From Ancylomarina sp. DW003 (GTDB lineage Bacteria > Bacteroidota > Bacteroidia > Bacteroidales > Marinifilaceae), in assembly GCF_029029505.1 (NCBI RefSeq), contig NZ_JAKJSD010000011.1, forward strand, positions 1 to 64,000: DNA of 64,000 nt. Reading direction: 5' to 3'. The position numbers and the translations under genes were made by a program. Positions 1-9,473 of this stretch are shown in pieces. The notes under the pieces were generated by a model. The model saw only the letters and a program-made list of their open reading frames with translations. It made no database searches and was not told the origin of the DNA. How positions within the stretch are numbered: position 1 is the first letter of the stretch; each line of letters opens with the position of its first letter.

Positions 1-59
1 CTTTTTTTATTCCCTGCTGTGATTTTTCAACAAGATACTTTCTAATCTAAAATATTTAT

Positions 60-67
60 TACCTTTG
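60..67 (+). promoter_or_regulatory. Possible -7 promoter element upstream of purA
   Basis: The octamer TACCTTTG fits the Bacteroidota -7 consensus TAnnTTTG and lies about 190 bases before purA. No convincing -33 TTTG is present. Two GTTAAC hexamers follow at 71-76 and 85-90. The rest of the first 255 bases holds no recognisable gene. Confidence 0.25.
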
Positions 68-255
68 ACCGTTAACAATTAGCTGTTAACATCAAACAAA
101 ATTCTCAGCTAATACCTTCCTTCAATCGGCATGTATCAGCTGGGTTATAATCAACCGTTTTATTCAAATTATTTGTCGATGAATGATACTATTTGTGGTC
201 AAAAGTGAGCCAAATTCTTAGTTCCATTCGATAAATCAGATCAAATTATTACCCT

Positions 256-1521
256 ATGAAAGTTGATGTACTTTTAGGCCTCCAGTGGGGAGATGAAGGA
301 AAAGGCAAAATTGTAGATGTACTTACTCCAAAGTACGATATTATAACTCGATTCCAAGGTGGACCAAACGCAGGCCATACACTTGAGTTTAATCAAATCA
401 AGCACGTTTTACATACAATTCCTTCTGGAATTTTCCGTGATGATAAATTAAACGTTATTGGTAATGGTGTCGTAATTGACCCTGTTATTTTCAAAAAGGA
501 AATTGAAGGAATCAAAGCTATTGGTATTGATTTAAGTCAGAATCTTTTCATCTCAAAAAAGGCACACTTAATTTTACCATCACACCGTATTTTAGATGCC
601 GCCTCTGAAGCTGCAAAAGGAAAATCTAAAATTGGATCTACTCTTAAAGGTATTGGTCCAACTTATATGGATAAAACGGGTCGTAATGGTTTAAGAGTAG
701 GTGATACTCTTACTAATTTCGATGAAAAATATAAAGCCTTGGTTAAGAAGCATGGCGAAATGCTTGATAAGTACTTTTCTTTCGAATACGATTTGTCAGA
801 GTACGAGGCAGAATGGTTCGAAGGCATCAAACTTCTACAAGAATTCCAACTTATCGATAGTGAGCAATTCTTAAATGATAGCATGAAGAATGGCAAATCA
901 ATTCTTGCTGAAGGTGCTCAAGGTACACTTCTTGATATTGATTTTGGTTCATATCCATTTGTGACTTCATCAAACACAGTTTGTGCAGGGGCTTGTACTG
1001 GATTAGGTATTGCTCCAAACAGAATTGGCGAAGTTATCGGAATCTTCAAAGCATATTGTACTCGTGTTGGTATGGGACCATTCCCAACTGAACTTTTCGA
1101 TGCTGATGGAACAGAGCTGAGAGTTAAAGGGAATGAGTTCGGTTCTACAACTGGTCGTGAGAGACGTTGTGGCTGGTTAGACCTTGTATCTCTTAAATAT
1201 TCAATCATGATTAATGGGGTAACTCAATTAACTATGATGAAATCGGATGTGTTAGATGGATTTGACACAATCAAAATTTGTACTGGTTACAAGCTTGATG
1301 GCAAAGAAATCGACTATGTTCCTTATGAAATGACTGAAGATATCGAGCCTGTATACACTGAATTTAAAGGTTGGAAAACTGATATGACAGCTATGTCGAG
1401 TGAAAATGAATTCCCTGCAGATTTCAATGCATATGTTGATTTCATCGAGAAAGCAACCGGTGTTTCAATTACTGTTGTTTCAGTTGGACCCAATCGTTCT
1501 CAAACTATTGAAAGAAAATAA
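256..1521 (+). CDS. purA: Adenylosuccinate synthetase (PurA)
   Basis: Catalyses the GTP-dependent joining of IMP and aspartate to give adenylosuccinate, the first committed step from IMP to AMP, in the cytosol. The 421 residues match the usual family length. The N-terminal loop WGDEGKGK (residues 11-18) carries the catalytic Asp13, and His41 sits in GGPNAGH. Further hallmarks are GIGPTY, the EGAQGTLLD and TSSNT stretches, and a C-terminal VGPNRSQTI. The ATG directly precedes the conserved KVDVLLGLQWG start, so the start is secure. The gene stands alone, with a terminator right behind it. No purine riboswitch is evident in the 255 bases upstream. Confidence 0.97.
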   Translation: MKVDVLLGLQWGDEGKGKIVDVLTPKYDIITRFQGGPNAGHTLEFNQIKHVLHTIPSGIFRDDKLNVIGNGVVIDPVIFKKEIEGIKAIGIDLSQNLFISKKAHLILPSHRILDAASEAAKGKSKIGSTLKGIGPTYMDKTGRNGLRVGDTLTNFDEKYKALVKKHGEMLDKYFSFEYDLSEYEAEWFEGIKLLQEFQLIDSEQFLNDSMKNGKSILAEGAQGTLLDIDFGSYPFVTSSNTVCAGACTGLGIAPNRIGEVIGIFKAYCTRVGMGPFPTELFDADGTELRVKGNEFGSTTGRERRCGWLDLVSLKYSIMINGVTQLTMMKSDVLDGFDTIKICTGYKLDGKEIDYVPYEMTEDIEPVYTEFKGWKTDMTAMSSENEFPADFNAYVDFIEKATGVSITVVSVGPNRSQTIERK

Positions 1522-1583
1522 ACTTATTACTTTGATTCTTAGACAAGAGTCATTGAATTAGTAAATCTTTAAATATTCTGAAT

Positions 1584-1612
1584 CCTTCACAACTATGTGA
1601 GGGATTTTTTTT
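1584..1612 (+). terminator. Rho-independent terminator of purA
   Basis: A 7-bp stem (CCTTCAC with GTGAGGG, one G-U pair) around the loop AACTAT is followed by a run of eight T with one break. Confidence 0.75.
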
Positions 1613-1727
1613 ATTTATCACTTTCTGTAAAATATTATAATAATTAAGACTTTCCTTCTTAGAGTTTTTATTATTATTCATTAAGTTTGAAAGTCAAACT
1701 CTTGACTCTACGAATAATATTAGTCCG

Positions 1728-2792
1728 ATGGAGCAGAATAACAAAAGCAATCAAAAAAAATTACTTAAAGCCATACGTCCTCAACGCGTGATTTGGCCTA
1801 TTCTAATTGGTTTTATTGTAATTATCTATCTTCTTCTAAAAGATTTCAAACCAGGTACTTTTGACTTAATTGAATTTTCATGGTTCAGTTTAATTGGAAT
1901 AATAATTGCTCTCTTGATGATGGCATTACGTGATTTTGGTTATATGGCCAGATTACGCATATTAACTGAAAAAGAATTCTCATGGCGAAAAACTTTCCGT
2001 ATTATCATGCTTTGGGAGTTTACATCAGCTGTTACACCATCAGCAATTGGAGGCACTTCATTTGCCATTCTTTATTTAAATAAAGAGGGTTTAAGCTTAG
2101 GCAAAAGTTCTGCTGTAGTTATGGCTACTTCTTTCCTAGATGAGCTCTATTTCATCATCATGTTGCCCTTAATTCTTCTTATTCTAGATTGGCAACAACT
2201 TTTTTTATTGGATATTGAAAATACATCTGTTTTATCTTCTTCACTCCTCCTTCTAGTACTTGGTGCTTATTTAATAAAGTTGGCCTATCTGATTGTTCTT
2301 AGTTATGGTTTATTTAAAAATCCAAGAGGCTTAAAATGGTTGTTACTTTGGATTTTCAAATTACCTATTCTAAGAAAATGGAAGCAAGGAGCGAATCAAA
2401 CTGGAACGGATATCATAGAAAGCTCAAAAGATTTAAAAAACAAAAGTTATAAGTTTTGGTTTAAAGCATTTTTTGCCAGCTTTTGCTCATGGACTGCACG
2501 CTACTGGGTTGTTAATTCAATACTTATAGCATTTTGGCTCTCAGAATACACAGGCCTTGATCATATTATGATTTTTGCTCGTCAATTGGTTATGTGGATC
2601 ATGATGCTTATCAGTCCAACACCGGGAGGAAGTGGCTTTTCAGAATGGGTATTTACACAATATTTGGGCGATTTTATTCCAGAAGCTGGTCTAACCATCG
2701 CTTTAGCTTTAATTTGGAGGTTAATTTCATATTATCCTTACCTTTTTATCGGCATGTATATGCTACCTCGATGGATTAAGAAAAATTTCTAA
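1728..2792 (+). CDS. Flippase-like membrane protein, LPG synthase TM / YbhN (UPF0104) family
   Basis: An integral membrane protein of 354 residues with about eight hydrophobic segments. It shows the two family hallmarks: a TSAVTPSAIGGTSFA motif in the first half and MLISPTPGGSGFSEW near residue 300. This is the transmembrane (flippase-like) domain of lysylphosphatidylglycerol synthase without the C-terminal aminoacyl-transferase domain. The protein therefore probably handles or flips a lipid rather than making lysyl-lipid. The substrate cannot be read from sequence. It stands alone between purA and a convergent sugar kinase. Confidence 0.85.
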   Translation: MEQNNKSNQKKLLKAIRPQRVIWPILIGFIVIIYLLLKDFKPGTFDLIEFSWFSLIGIIIALLMMALRDFGYMARLRILTEKEFSWRKTFRIIMLWEFTSAVTPSAIGGTSFAILYLNKEGLSLGKSSAVVMATSFLDELYFIIMLPLILLILDWQQLFLLDIENTSVLSSSLLLLVLGAYLIKLAYLIVLSYGLFKNPRGLKWLLLWIFKLPILRKWKQGANQTGTDIIESSKDLKNKSYKFWFKAFFASFCSWTARYWVVNSILIAFWLSEYTGLDHIMIFARQLVMWIMMLISPTPGGSGFSEWVFTQYLGDFIPEAGLTIALALIWRLISYYPYLFIGMYMLPRWIKKNF

Positions 2793-2797
2793 TAAGA

Positions 2798-2834
2798 AAA
2801 CTCTGTTTCATTATTTTATAATGAAACAGAGTTT
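2798..2834. terminator. Bidirectional terminator between convergent genes
   Basis: Perfect 14-bp arms (AAACTCTGTTTCAT and its complement) enclose a 9-base AT loop. The hairpin lies between the YbhN-family gene (+) and the ROK kinase gene (-). Confidence 0.85.
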
Positions 2835-2861
2835 ATATTTTAAATTTCGACTAAGTCGATA

Positions 2862-3815
2862 TTATTTTCTTTTGTTCCACGCCAAAGCTGCAGATCCTAA
2901 TACAGCTGCATTTTCACTTAATCCCGAAGGCAATACACGAATCTTATTTTTATAAATTGATAACAAATTCTTCTCTAGAGTTTCACGAACCGGATCGAAT
3001 AAGATATCACCTGCTTTAGTTAAACCTCCAAATAAAAAGATAGCCTCTGGACTTGTAACAGCAACTACATTTGCCAACACTTCCCCCAAAATAGTCGCAG
3101 TATAAGTGAAAGTTTCTTTTGCAACCTCATCACCTCTGTTAGCTGCTTCAGCCACCATTTTCGCAGTAAGATTATTAAAAGGAATATCTCTCAATTCACT
3201 ATCTCCCGTATGCCTTGCCAATAATTTATAAACCGATCTTTTTACACCAGTTGCAGAAACATAGGTTTCTAAACAGCCTTTACGACCACAGCCACACTCA
3301 CGTCCGCTCTTTCGAACAATCATGTGTCCTACTTCACCTGCAAATCCATCATGTCCATGAAGAATATCACCATTCACAAAAATACCACTACCAAGACCTG
3401 TTCCAAGCGTAATAACCAAAAAATTATTCATATTTCGAGCAGCTCCAAATACCTTTTCTCCCATGGCAGCAGCATTAGCATCGTTGGTTATATACACGGG
3501 TACATCCAATCGTTTCTTCACAAGAGAAACAAAAGGGATCCTCCCTTTCCAACGTAAATTCGCTGCATCTTCGATAGTTCCCGTATAATAACATGCATTA
3601 GGCGCACCTATACCTATCCCAACAATATCGATTTGATATGATAAAGCATTTCTCTTGGCATCAACCATCTGAAACAGTTCATCAATATAAGCTTCTACAT
3701 CTGCATGCTTTTGTGTTGGTAAGGTACCTTCGGCAACACAAATACCTTCTTTATCTATAAAACCAAAAACCGTATTGGTTCCTCCTATATCAATTCCTAA
3801 TGCAACTTCCTTCAT
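2862..3815 (-). CDS. ROK family sugar kinase (glucokinase-like)
   Basis: Phosphorylates a hexose with ATP in the cytosol. The 317 residues begin with the ATP-phosphate loop GIDIGGTNTVFGF and contain the ROK zinc motif CGCGRKGCLE, preceded by GEVGHM, whose His is the fourth zinc ligand. The catalytic Asp lies in ITNDANAAAMGE. Whether it prefers glucose, N-acetylglucosamine or fructose is not settled by motifs; glucokinase is the commonest assignment. It sits 9 bases downstream of a FucP/NagP-type transporter on the same strand, so uptake and phosphorylation of one sugar are probably co-expressed. Confidence 0.9.
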   Translation of the reverse strand: MKEVALGIDIGGTNTVFGFIDKEGICVAEGTLPTQKHADVEAYIDELFQMVDAKRNALSYQIDIVGIGIGAPNACYYTGTIEDAANLRWKGRIPFVSLVKKRLDVPVYITNDANAAAMGEKVFGAARNMNNFLVITLGTGLGSGIFVNGDILHGHDGFAGEVGHMIVRKSGRECGCGRKGCLETYVSATGVKRSVYKLLARHTGDSELRDIPFNNLTAKMVAEAANRGDEVAKETFTYTATILGEVLANVVAVTSPEAIFLFGGLTKAGDILFDPVRETLEKNLLSIYKNKIRVLPSGLSENAAVLGSAALAWNKRK

Positions 3816-3824
3816 TTGATTAAA

Positions 3825-5057
3825 TTAACTGTGTTTGAAACCTTTTACTGCATAGTAAAAGATATAAGCATAGCATAAAACTGTAATTATAAATGAGTTT
3901 TGCAGTCCAAAATTATCTGCTAATACTCCCATAAGTAAAGGAACAATTGCTCCTCCTACAATTGCAAGACACAATATACCAGATCCCTGACTCGTATGTT
4001 GTCCTAATCCATCAATTGCGAGCGTAAAGATAGTAGGAAACATGATAGAATTAAACAGACCAACCAAAACAATGCTCCATAATGCTATATAACCTGTTGT
4101 CATCATACTTACTACAATAAGCAATACAACCATTACAGCATTAAAAGCTAAAAGTTTATTCGCTGATATTTTATTCATAATAGCAGATCCGATAAACCTA
4201 CCGACCATTGCTCCGCCCCAAAAAATGGAAACATAGCCGGCCGCTTTTGCTTCACCAAACAAATTAAGAGCATCACTACCTAAATAGCTTACTAGAGCAC
4301 TACCTATAGCAACCTCAGCTCCTACATACATAAAAATGGCAATAGCTCCTAAAACTAAATGTGAGTGATTCCATGCGGATCCTTCTGCTTTTTGCTCCTC
4401 AGCATCTATAATCTTTGGTAGCTTTACAAAAGCAAATACCAACGCGATCAGTCCCAATGCCACAGCCAAACCAATATAAGGCATTTGGACAGCAGAAGCC
4501 TGGCTTATCAAATCATCACTATTATTATCTAATATCAAATATGCTCCAAACATTGGAGCAACTGTCGTTCCTAAACTATTAAAACCTTGCGTCAAGTTTA
4601 AACGACTCGATGCAGTTTCCGGACTCCCTAATTCTGCTACAAATGGATTGGCAGCTACCTGAAGAATAACAATTCCGGATGCTAACACAAAAAATGCAAA
4701 CAAGAAAAAGCCATAGGATAATAAAGAAGCTGCAGGGTAAAACAACAATGCTCCTAAGCCAGCAATAGATAAACCTAAAACAATTCCTGACTTGTAACCA
4801 ATTTTACTGATAATTTTACCTGCTGGTAATGACATTAAAAAATAAGCTCCAAAAAAGGTAAACTGCACCAACATAGCCTGAGTAAAATTTAAATCAAATA
4901 AACCCTTCAGGTGTGGAATTAAAATATCATTCATACAGGTTAAAAATCCCCACATAAAGAATAAAGAGGTCAACAATCCTAACGCAGCCTTAAAATTCAT
5001 AGGTTTACCACTTGCCTGCTTATTTGTTTGATTCACTTTTGTGCTTATCGATACCAT
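3825..5057 (-). CDS. MFS sugar permease, FucP/NagP/GluP family
   Basis: A 12-helix inner-membrane proton/sugar symporter of 410 residues. The N-terminal segment FFMWGFLTCMNDILIPHLK and the loop AGKIISKIGYKSGI are typical of the fucose/glucose/N-acetylglucosamine permease branch. A short hydrophilic N terminus precedes helix 1; Met20 is an alternative start. It is the first gene of a two-gene minus-strand unit with the ROK kinase and is divergent from an AraC-type regulator 155 bases away, which is the likely local regulator. The exact sugar is unknown. Confidence 0.88.
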   Translation of the reverse strand: MVSISTKVNQTNKQASGKPMNFKAALGLLTSLFFMWGFLTCMNDILIPHLKGLFDLNFTQAMLVQFTFFGAYFLMSLPAGKIISKIGYKSGIVLGLSIAGLGALLFYPAASLLSYGFFLFAFFVLASGIVILQVAANPFVAELGSPETASSRLNLTQGFNSLGTTVAPMFGAYLILDNNSDDLISQASAVQMPYIGLAVALGLIALVFAFVKLPKIIDAEEQKAEGSAWNHSHLVLGAIAIFMYVGAEVAIGSALVSYLGSDALNLFGEAKAAGYVSIFWGGAMVGRFIGSAIMNKISANKLLAFNAVMVVLLIVVSMMTTGYIALWSIVLVGLFNSIMFPTIFTLAIDGLGQHTSQGSGILCLAIVGGAIVPLLMGVLADNFGLQNSFIITVLCYAYIFYYAVKGFKHS

Positions 5058-5212
5058 ATCTTTTGCTTTAAATTATCATCACGACAAATTTTTAATAATT
5101 ACAAAACAAATTGTGGTAGTATTTTATCATTTTATAAGACTATATTTACACAATCTTATTTAATCCCGCCACAAATTAGCAATCAAGTACAATATTTGAT
5201 TAAATTATAAGC

Positions 5213-6073
5213 ATGGCTCTATTTTTAGAAGAAATACCTTTAGTCAGTGCCTACTCTTTCAGATCGAAAGTTGATATTCTACCCTACATAGTGGTACCCT
5301 GGCATTATCATCCTGAATTTGAATTGATTTATATCGAAAAAAGTCAGGGAACATTAATCGTTGGAGACTGTATTGATAAATTTACGGATGGCGATATGAT
5401 TTTTCTTGGGCCAAACATCCCACATGTGATGAAAAATGAGGAAGCACATTATCAGAAGAATCCCAATTTAAACGTAATCGCAAGAGTTATCCATTTCAAA
5501 AAAGAAATTCTAGGTAATAGCCTAATAAATTTACCTGAATTTCATAAACTTAAATATTTCTTAAGTAATACTTCCAGAGGTCTTCGAATTCATGGTAAAA
5601 CCAAACTTAAGTTGATTGATGATTTAGAAAAATTGCATGAATCAAAAGGATCAACTCGTTTAATTCTACTTCTCCAAATTTTAGATACACTCTCTCAATC
5701 TGATGAAGTTACTCCGATTGCCACTGAAGCATTTGTTGAGAGCTTTAAACATTCCAGTAACCAAAAGTTATATCAGATTTACGAATACGTCAGTAAAAAT
5801 TTTCAACAAAAAATTGATTTAGAATCAGCTGCAAAAGTAGCTAACTTAAGTAAAACAGCTTTTTGTAGATTCATAAAGAATAAAACCAATAAGACTTTTT
5901 CTGAGTTCCTAAATGAGATGAGAATAAATTATGCAAAGAAACTCATAGTTGAAGGGAAATTAAGCATGGCTCAAATTGCCTATGAGTGTGGTTTTAGTAG
6001 TCCTTCATATTTCAATAAACAGTTTAAAAACTATACAGGACAAACGCCGCAAGAGCTAAAACGACTATCCTAA
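5213..6073 (+). CDS. AraC family transcriptional regulator
   Basis: A 286-residue regulator with an N-terminal cupin-like sensor domain (WHYHPEFELIYIEK near residues 30-43) and a C-terminal AraC/XylS double helix-turn-helix (residues about 190-285). The second helix pair shows the canonical IAYECGFSSPSYFNKQFK signature. Cupin AraC proteins of this size commonly sense sugars. Its divergent placement beside the MFS-ROK cassette suggests it controls that cassette, but no operator is proven. Confidence 0.92.
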   Translation: MALFLEEIPLVSAYSFRSKVDILPYIVVPWHYHPEFELIYIEKSQGTLIVGDCIDKFTDGDMIFLGPNIPHVMKNEEAHYQKNPNLNVIARVIHFKKEILGNSLINLPEFHKLKYFLSNTSRGLRIHGKTKLKLIDDLEKLHESKGSTRLILLLQILDTLSQSDEVTPIATEAFVESFKHSSNQKLYQIYEYVSKNFQQKIDLESAAKVANLSKTAFCRFIKNKTNKTFSEFLNEMRINYAKKLIVEGKLSMAQIAYECGFSSPSYFNKQFKNYTGQTPQELKRLS

Positions 6074-6097
6074 GAAATTGAAATTCTATTAAAATAG

Positions 6098-6128
6098 AAG
6101 AGGCTGTCGACCAAAGCCAACAGCCACT
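6098..6128 (+). other. Weak hairpin downstream of the AraC gene
   Basis: GGCTGT and ACAGCC pair across about 12 bases, but no T-tract follows. It may help end the araC transcript. The remainder of the roughly 300-base gap (6074-6370) holds no ORF with coding character. Confidence 0.3.
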
Positions 6129-6370
6129 TTCAAAGAAAACCAATTAATTATACTATATAAAACCATCATTTGGGACACCACTCCCAAAGTCAATAGAGAA
6201 ATTTCTCTTATGAGCTATGGTTCCACAAGAGTTAACCAACAACCAGACCAAAAATGACAAAGTGCTAGTTAACAACATACAAGATTATTTTTCATTAAAT
6301 CTTGAATCAAAAAAGTGTTCGGCTACGTCACAAAGTCTGTTCGTAACCGTACACAATTTATATTTTTAGC

Positions 6371-7369
6371 TTAACGGTAATTCTGATCTCCGGAAGTACT
6401 TCGTCCATAAACCCATACTTCTCCGTGTTTTGAATAAAGTTTCTTATCAGAAGAACGATTTCCCGCTCTTAAATCACCTGATGATGCACGCAAATCAAAA
6501 CTCATTCCTTCAATATCATTCTCAAAGTTTATAGTAACATTACCCGATGTTGTTTTAAACTTAGAATCGCCGATAAGTTCGATTCTCTCTCCTCTAATAT
6601 CCCCAGAGGTCGCTAATAAATCCAAAATAGTTTTTGCCTTACTTATATTCATATTACCTGAAGTCGAAACATTGGAAATTCTTCCCTCTACTTCTTCAAA
6701 CTGAAGATCACCTGAAGTCGTTCGAGTATTCATATTACCTATAACATCGAAAAAAACAATATCTCCAGAACTGGCTCTTGATGAAACATTTGCTCTAATG
6801 TGATTAAAGCTCTGATCACCAGAAGTTGAAGTTGCTGAAATAGCTCCTTTTAAGTAGTTAATATCCAAATCCCCAGAAGTTGTCGTACTAGTAAGATTAG
6901 TTTCTATATTCTTTAATTCAAAGTCACCCGAAGTAGCTTTTAATCTCATTTCTTCGGATACTATTTCTTCAATATAAATGTCACCTGAAGTATTTGTGAT
7001 ATCAATGTCCATATTGTATGGAACCTTAAATTTCAAATAACTTTCCAATCTTGACCATCCTACAGTTACTCTCGGAGATTCAACCCAAACTTTCAATACC
7101 GATCCTTCTTGACGGTGTTTGATTTTATAATCTTTACTTCCTTTTACTTTACCTCTTATAACACCTTCAAATTTCACATCTTGATTCTCTGAACCTAAAA
7201 TCTTTACATCTGAAAATCGCCCTTGAATCTCAATTCGATCTACTCCACTATAATTCTCGCTAACTTTGGCAAATGTTGTTTGTGATATACCATAAAATGG
7301 CATACAAAGTATTCCTATTAGGGCAAATAACTGTTTCATATTAATCTTTCTATCTTTCATATTCTTCAT
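6371..7369 (-). CDS. Secreted DUF4097-type beta-solenoid protein
   Basis: A 332-residue exported protein with a signal peptide (hydrophobic LFALIGILCMPFYGISQ); Met11 (codon ending at 7339) is an equally plausible start. The body is a regular repeat: eleven copies of [TS]SG[DN], mostly 18 residues apart, from about residue 127 to the C terminus. This predicts a beta-helix with an SG[DN] turn per rung, the pattern of DUF4097 / putative adhesin proteins. No catalytic motif is visible. It probably sits in the periplasm or on the surface; function is unknown. The neighbouring oxidoreductase is divergent. Confidence 0.8.
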   Translation of the reverse strand: MKNMKDRKINMKQLFALIGILCMPFYGISQTTFAKVSENYSGVDRIEIQGRFSDVKILGSENQDVKFEGVIRGKVKGSKDYKIKHRQEGSVLKVWVESPRVTVGWSRLESYLKFKVPYNMDIDITNTSGDIYIEEIVSEEMRLKATSGDFELKNIETNLTSTTTSGDLDINYLKGAISATSTSGDQSFNHIRANVSSRASSGDIVFFDVIGNMNTRTTSGDLQFEEVEGRISNVSTSGNMNISKAKTILDLLATSGDIRGERIELIGDSKFKTTSGNVTINFENDIEGMSFDLRASSGDLRAGNRSSDKKLYSKHGEVWVYGRSTSGDQNYR

Positions 7370-7584
7370 TTTAATTTGTGGTCAATAAACAACTAATGAA
7401 TTTTATTAAATTTAGCTGCTCATATGACGTAAAAACTGAACATATAGTTACAGCTAAGAGTGATTTTTTTTCTCATTTGTATTCAGTCTGTATTCTCAAT
7501 ACCTAAAACATGTATTTTATTCCAAGAACTGGTAAGGCACAAGAATAAAAACAACACTCTATTTAGACATCTTCTAAATTATAT

Positions 7585-7592
7585 TATATTTG
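7585..7592 (+). promoter_or_regulatory. -7 promoter element for the flavin oxidoreductase gene
   Basis: TATATTTG matches TAnnTTTG and lies 48 bases before the ATG at 7640. A weak TTTA, not TTTG, lies around the -33 position. Confidence 0.45.
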
Positions 7593-7639
7593 TATTTAGT
7601 TGATGATAAGACTGTAAATATCTGAAATAAATTAAGCGT

Positions 7640-8311
7640 ATGACTACCGATATAAAAACAAAACAAAAACTAACTGAAAGTATTGTTGTTTCAAACCGGG
7701 AAATTGCTCCTGGTGTTTTTGTTCTAAAAATTAAAAGAAATATAAATTTCAAACCTGGCCAATATATTGGAATCACTACCGATATTGAGGTAGAACCAAG
7801 GCTTTATACCATTGCCAGTGGAGTAAATGATAATACAATTCAAGTTCTTTATAATGTAAAAGATGATGGTTGGCTAACACCTCGATTAAGCGAACACAGA
7901 GATGGATCAACAATATACATGACACCACCAGAAGGTGATTTTATTGATGATGAGAATCCAGCATGGTGGATCGCTTCCGGAACAGGAATCGCTCCTTTCT
8001 CTTCAATGTTTCGCTCAGGATTAAAAGCTGACAAAAAGCTCATTCACGGAGGTCGGTTTACACATTCTTTTTTCTTTGAAAAAGAGTTTCGTCCGGCTCT
8101 TAAAGGCAATTATATACGCTGTTGTTCACAAGAGAATGGAGAAGGTTTGTATAATGGAAGATTAACACGATATTTGCAGGATATTGAGGTATTCCCAGAA
8201 GATTGCAGATATTTCCTTTGCGGTAGTCCAGAAATGGTTGTCGAAGTGAGAGATTTGTTAATAGATAAAGGTGTTGCATTTAATAAAATTGTAGCAGAAA
8301 TCTACTTCTAG
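7640..8311 (+). CDS. Ferredoxin--NADP(+) reductase-like FAD/NAD(P)-binding oxidoreductase
   Basis: A 223-residue cytosolic flavoprotein of the ferredoxin reductase superfamily. The FAD-binding motif RLYTIASG lies near residue 54, and the nucleotide-binding motif WWIASGTGIAPF near residue 112. A C-terminal CGSPEMV segment and terminal aromatic residue also fit the family. It has no ferredoxin or globin domain, so it is a stand-alone reductase that moves electrons between NAD(P)H and a ferredoxin or flavodoxin. It precedes rlmN by 48 bases on the same strand; RlmN needs reduced flavodoxin/ferredoxin, so a functional tie is possible but unproven. Confidence 0.82.
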   Translation: MTTDIKTKQKLTESIVVSNREIAPGVFVLKIKRNINFKPGQYIGITTDIEVEPRLYTIASGVNDNTIQVLYNVKDDGWLTPRLSEHRDGSTIYMTPPEGDFIDDENPAWWIASGTGIAPFSSMFRSGLKADKKLIHGGRFTHSFFFEKEFRPALKGNYIRCCSQENGEGLYNGRLTRYLQDIEVFPEDCRYFLCGSPEMVVEVRDLLIDKGVAFNKIVAEIYF

Positions 8312-8359
8312 CATTAATCTGGAAACAGCTCATACACATATACATTTTACTAATACCAG

Positions 8360-9403
8360 ATGGCTAAAGAATTACTATTAGGAAAAACATTGGAAGAACT
8401 AACACAAATCGTTTTGGATTTGAAACTTCCTAAATTCACAGCAAAACAACTTGCTGATTGGCTTTATAAAAAGGATATTACAAGTTTTGATGAAATGCTA
8501 AACTTATCTAAAAAGGCAAGAACTCTCCTAGCAGATAATTTCGATATTGGATTGACTGCAACTATTAAAGAACAAGTTTCAGTAGATGGAACAAAGAAAT
8601 ATCTTTATCCAACCAATTTGCCTAATCAGTTTATTGAAACAGCTTATATTCCGGACGATGACAGAGCAACCCTTTGTGTATCTTCCCAGGTCGGTTGTAA
8701 AATGGGCTGTTTGTTTTGCATGACGGGGAAACAAGGCTTTCAAGGCCAACTTAAATCTAGTGACATTATAAATCAAGTACGTTCTTTACCGGAATTGCAC
8801 AATCTTACCAATATTGTTTATATGGGTATGGGAGAACCTCTTGATAATGTACATGAAGTCATGAAATCTCTTGAAATATTGACTGCCGACTATGGTATGG
8901 CGATGAGCCCGCGAAGAATTACAGTTTCAACCATTGGAATTATCCCTGGCATGAAAACATTCTTGAACGACAGTGAATGTCACCTTGCAGTAAGTCTGCA
9001 TACACCATTCGACGATGAGAGAAAGAAATTAATGCCAGTTCAGAACGTTTACCCTGTAAAGGATGTTTTGAAAATGATTCGTGAGTTCGATTTTGGGCGC
9101 CAACGTCGAGTATCCTTCGAATACATCATGTTTAAAGGAATAAATGACACTCCTGCTCACGTAAAAGAACTTTGTAAGATTTTGGATGGTATCAATTGCC
9201 GAATGAATCTAATTCGCTTTCATCCCATCCCAAATTCTCCTTTATTAGGTTCTGATGAAAATACGGTTGAGGAATTCAAGAATTTATTAAATAAAAAAGG
9301 AATTACGACAACTATTCGTCGCTCCAGAGGTTTGGATATCTTTGCTGCTTGTGGTTTACTTTCAACCAAGGAATTGGTTAAGCAACAAAGTAAAGACTAT
9401 TAA
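8360..9403 (+). CDS. rlmN: Dual-specificity RNA methyltransferase RlmN (23S rRNA A2503 / tRNA A37)
   Basis: A radical SAM enzyme that installs C2-methyladenosine in 23S rRNA (A2503) and some tRNAs (A37). The cluster-binding CxxxCxxC is Cys113, Cys117 and Cys120 in VGCKMGCLFCMTGK. The second methyl-carrying cysteine is Cys331 in DIFAACGLL, and the intermediate-forming cysteine falls in the MTGKQGF region typical of the family. Length 347 is standard. A strong terminator follows. Nothing suggests the Cfr resistance variant. Confidence 0.95.
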   Translation: MAKELLLGKTLEELTQIVLDLKLPKFTAKQLADWLYKKDITSFDEMLNLSKKARTLLADNFDIGLTATIKEQVSVDGTKKYLYPTNLPNQFIETAYIPDDDRATLCVSSQVGCKMGCLFCMTGKQGFQGQLKSSDIINQVRSLPELHNLTNIVYMGMGEPLDNVHEVMKSLEILTADYGMAMSPRRITVSTIGIIPGMKTFLNDSECHLAVSLHTPFDDERKKLMPVQNVYPVKDVLKMIREFDFGRQRRVSFEYIMFKGINDTPAHVKELCKILDGINCRMNLIRFHPIPNSPLLGSDENTVEEFKNLLNKKGITTTIRRSRGLDIFAACGLLSTKELVKQQSKDY

Positions 9404-9420
9404 TAGAAAACAACATTATA

Positions 9421-9452
9421 AAAAAAATCCTGCTTTAAAAGCAGGATTTTTT
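9421..9452. terminator. Bidirectional terminator between rlmN and the LacI gene
   Basis: AAAAAATCCTGC and GCAGGATTTTTT form a 12-bp stem with a short TTTAAAA-derived loop. T runs are present on both strands between the convergent genes. Confidence 0.9.
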
Positions 9453-9473
9453 CGTATTGATAATTCGTATATC

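Noticed and set aside
71-90. Paired GTTAAC sites upstream of purA as an operator or riboswitch part
   Set aside because: Six-base palindromes in AT-rich DNA are common, and no purine-aptamer features surround them.
918-1208. Open frames antisense to purA and to other long genes (for example 12373-12666, 34607-34891 and 62316-62609)
   Set aside because: They are opposite to strongly conserved coding sequence, have no homologous motifs, and arise from the codon pattern of the real gene.
5098-5180. TTGTGG/CCACAA pair in the AraC-MFS gap as an AraC operator
   Set aside because: The arms are unevenly matched and more than 50 bases apart; there is not enough symmetry to call a site.
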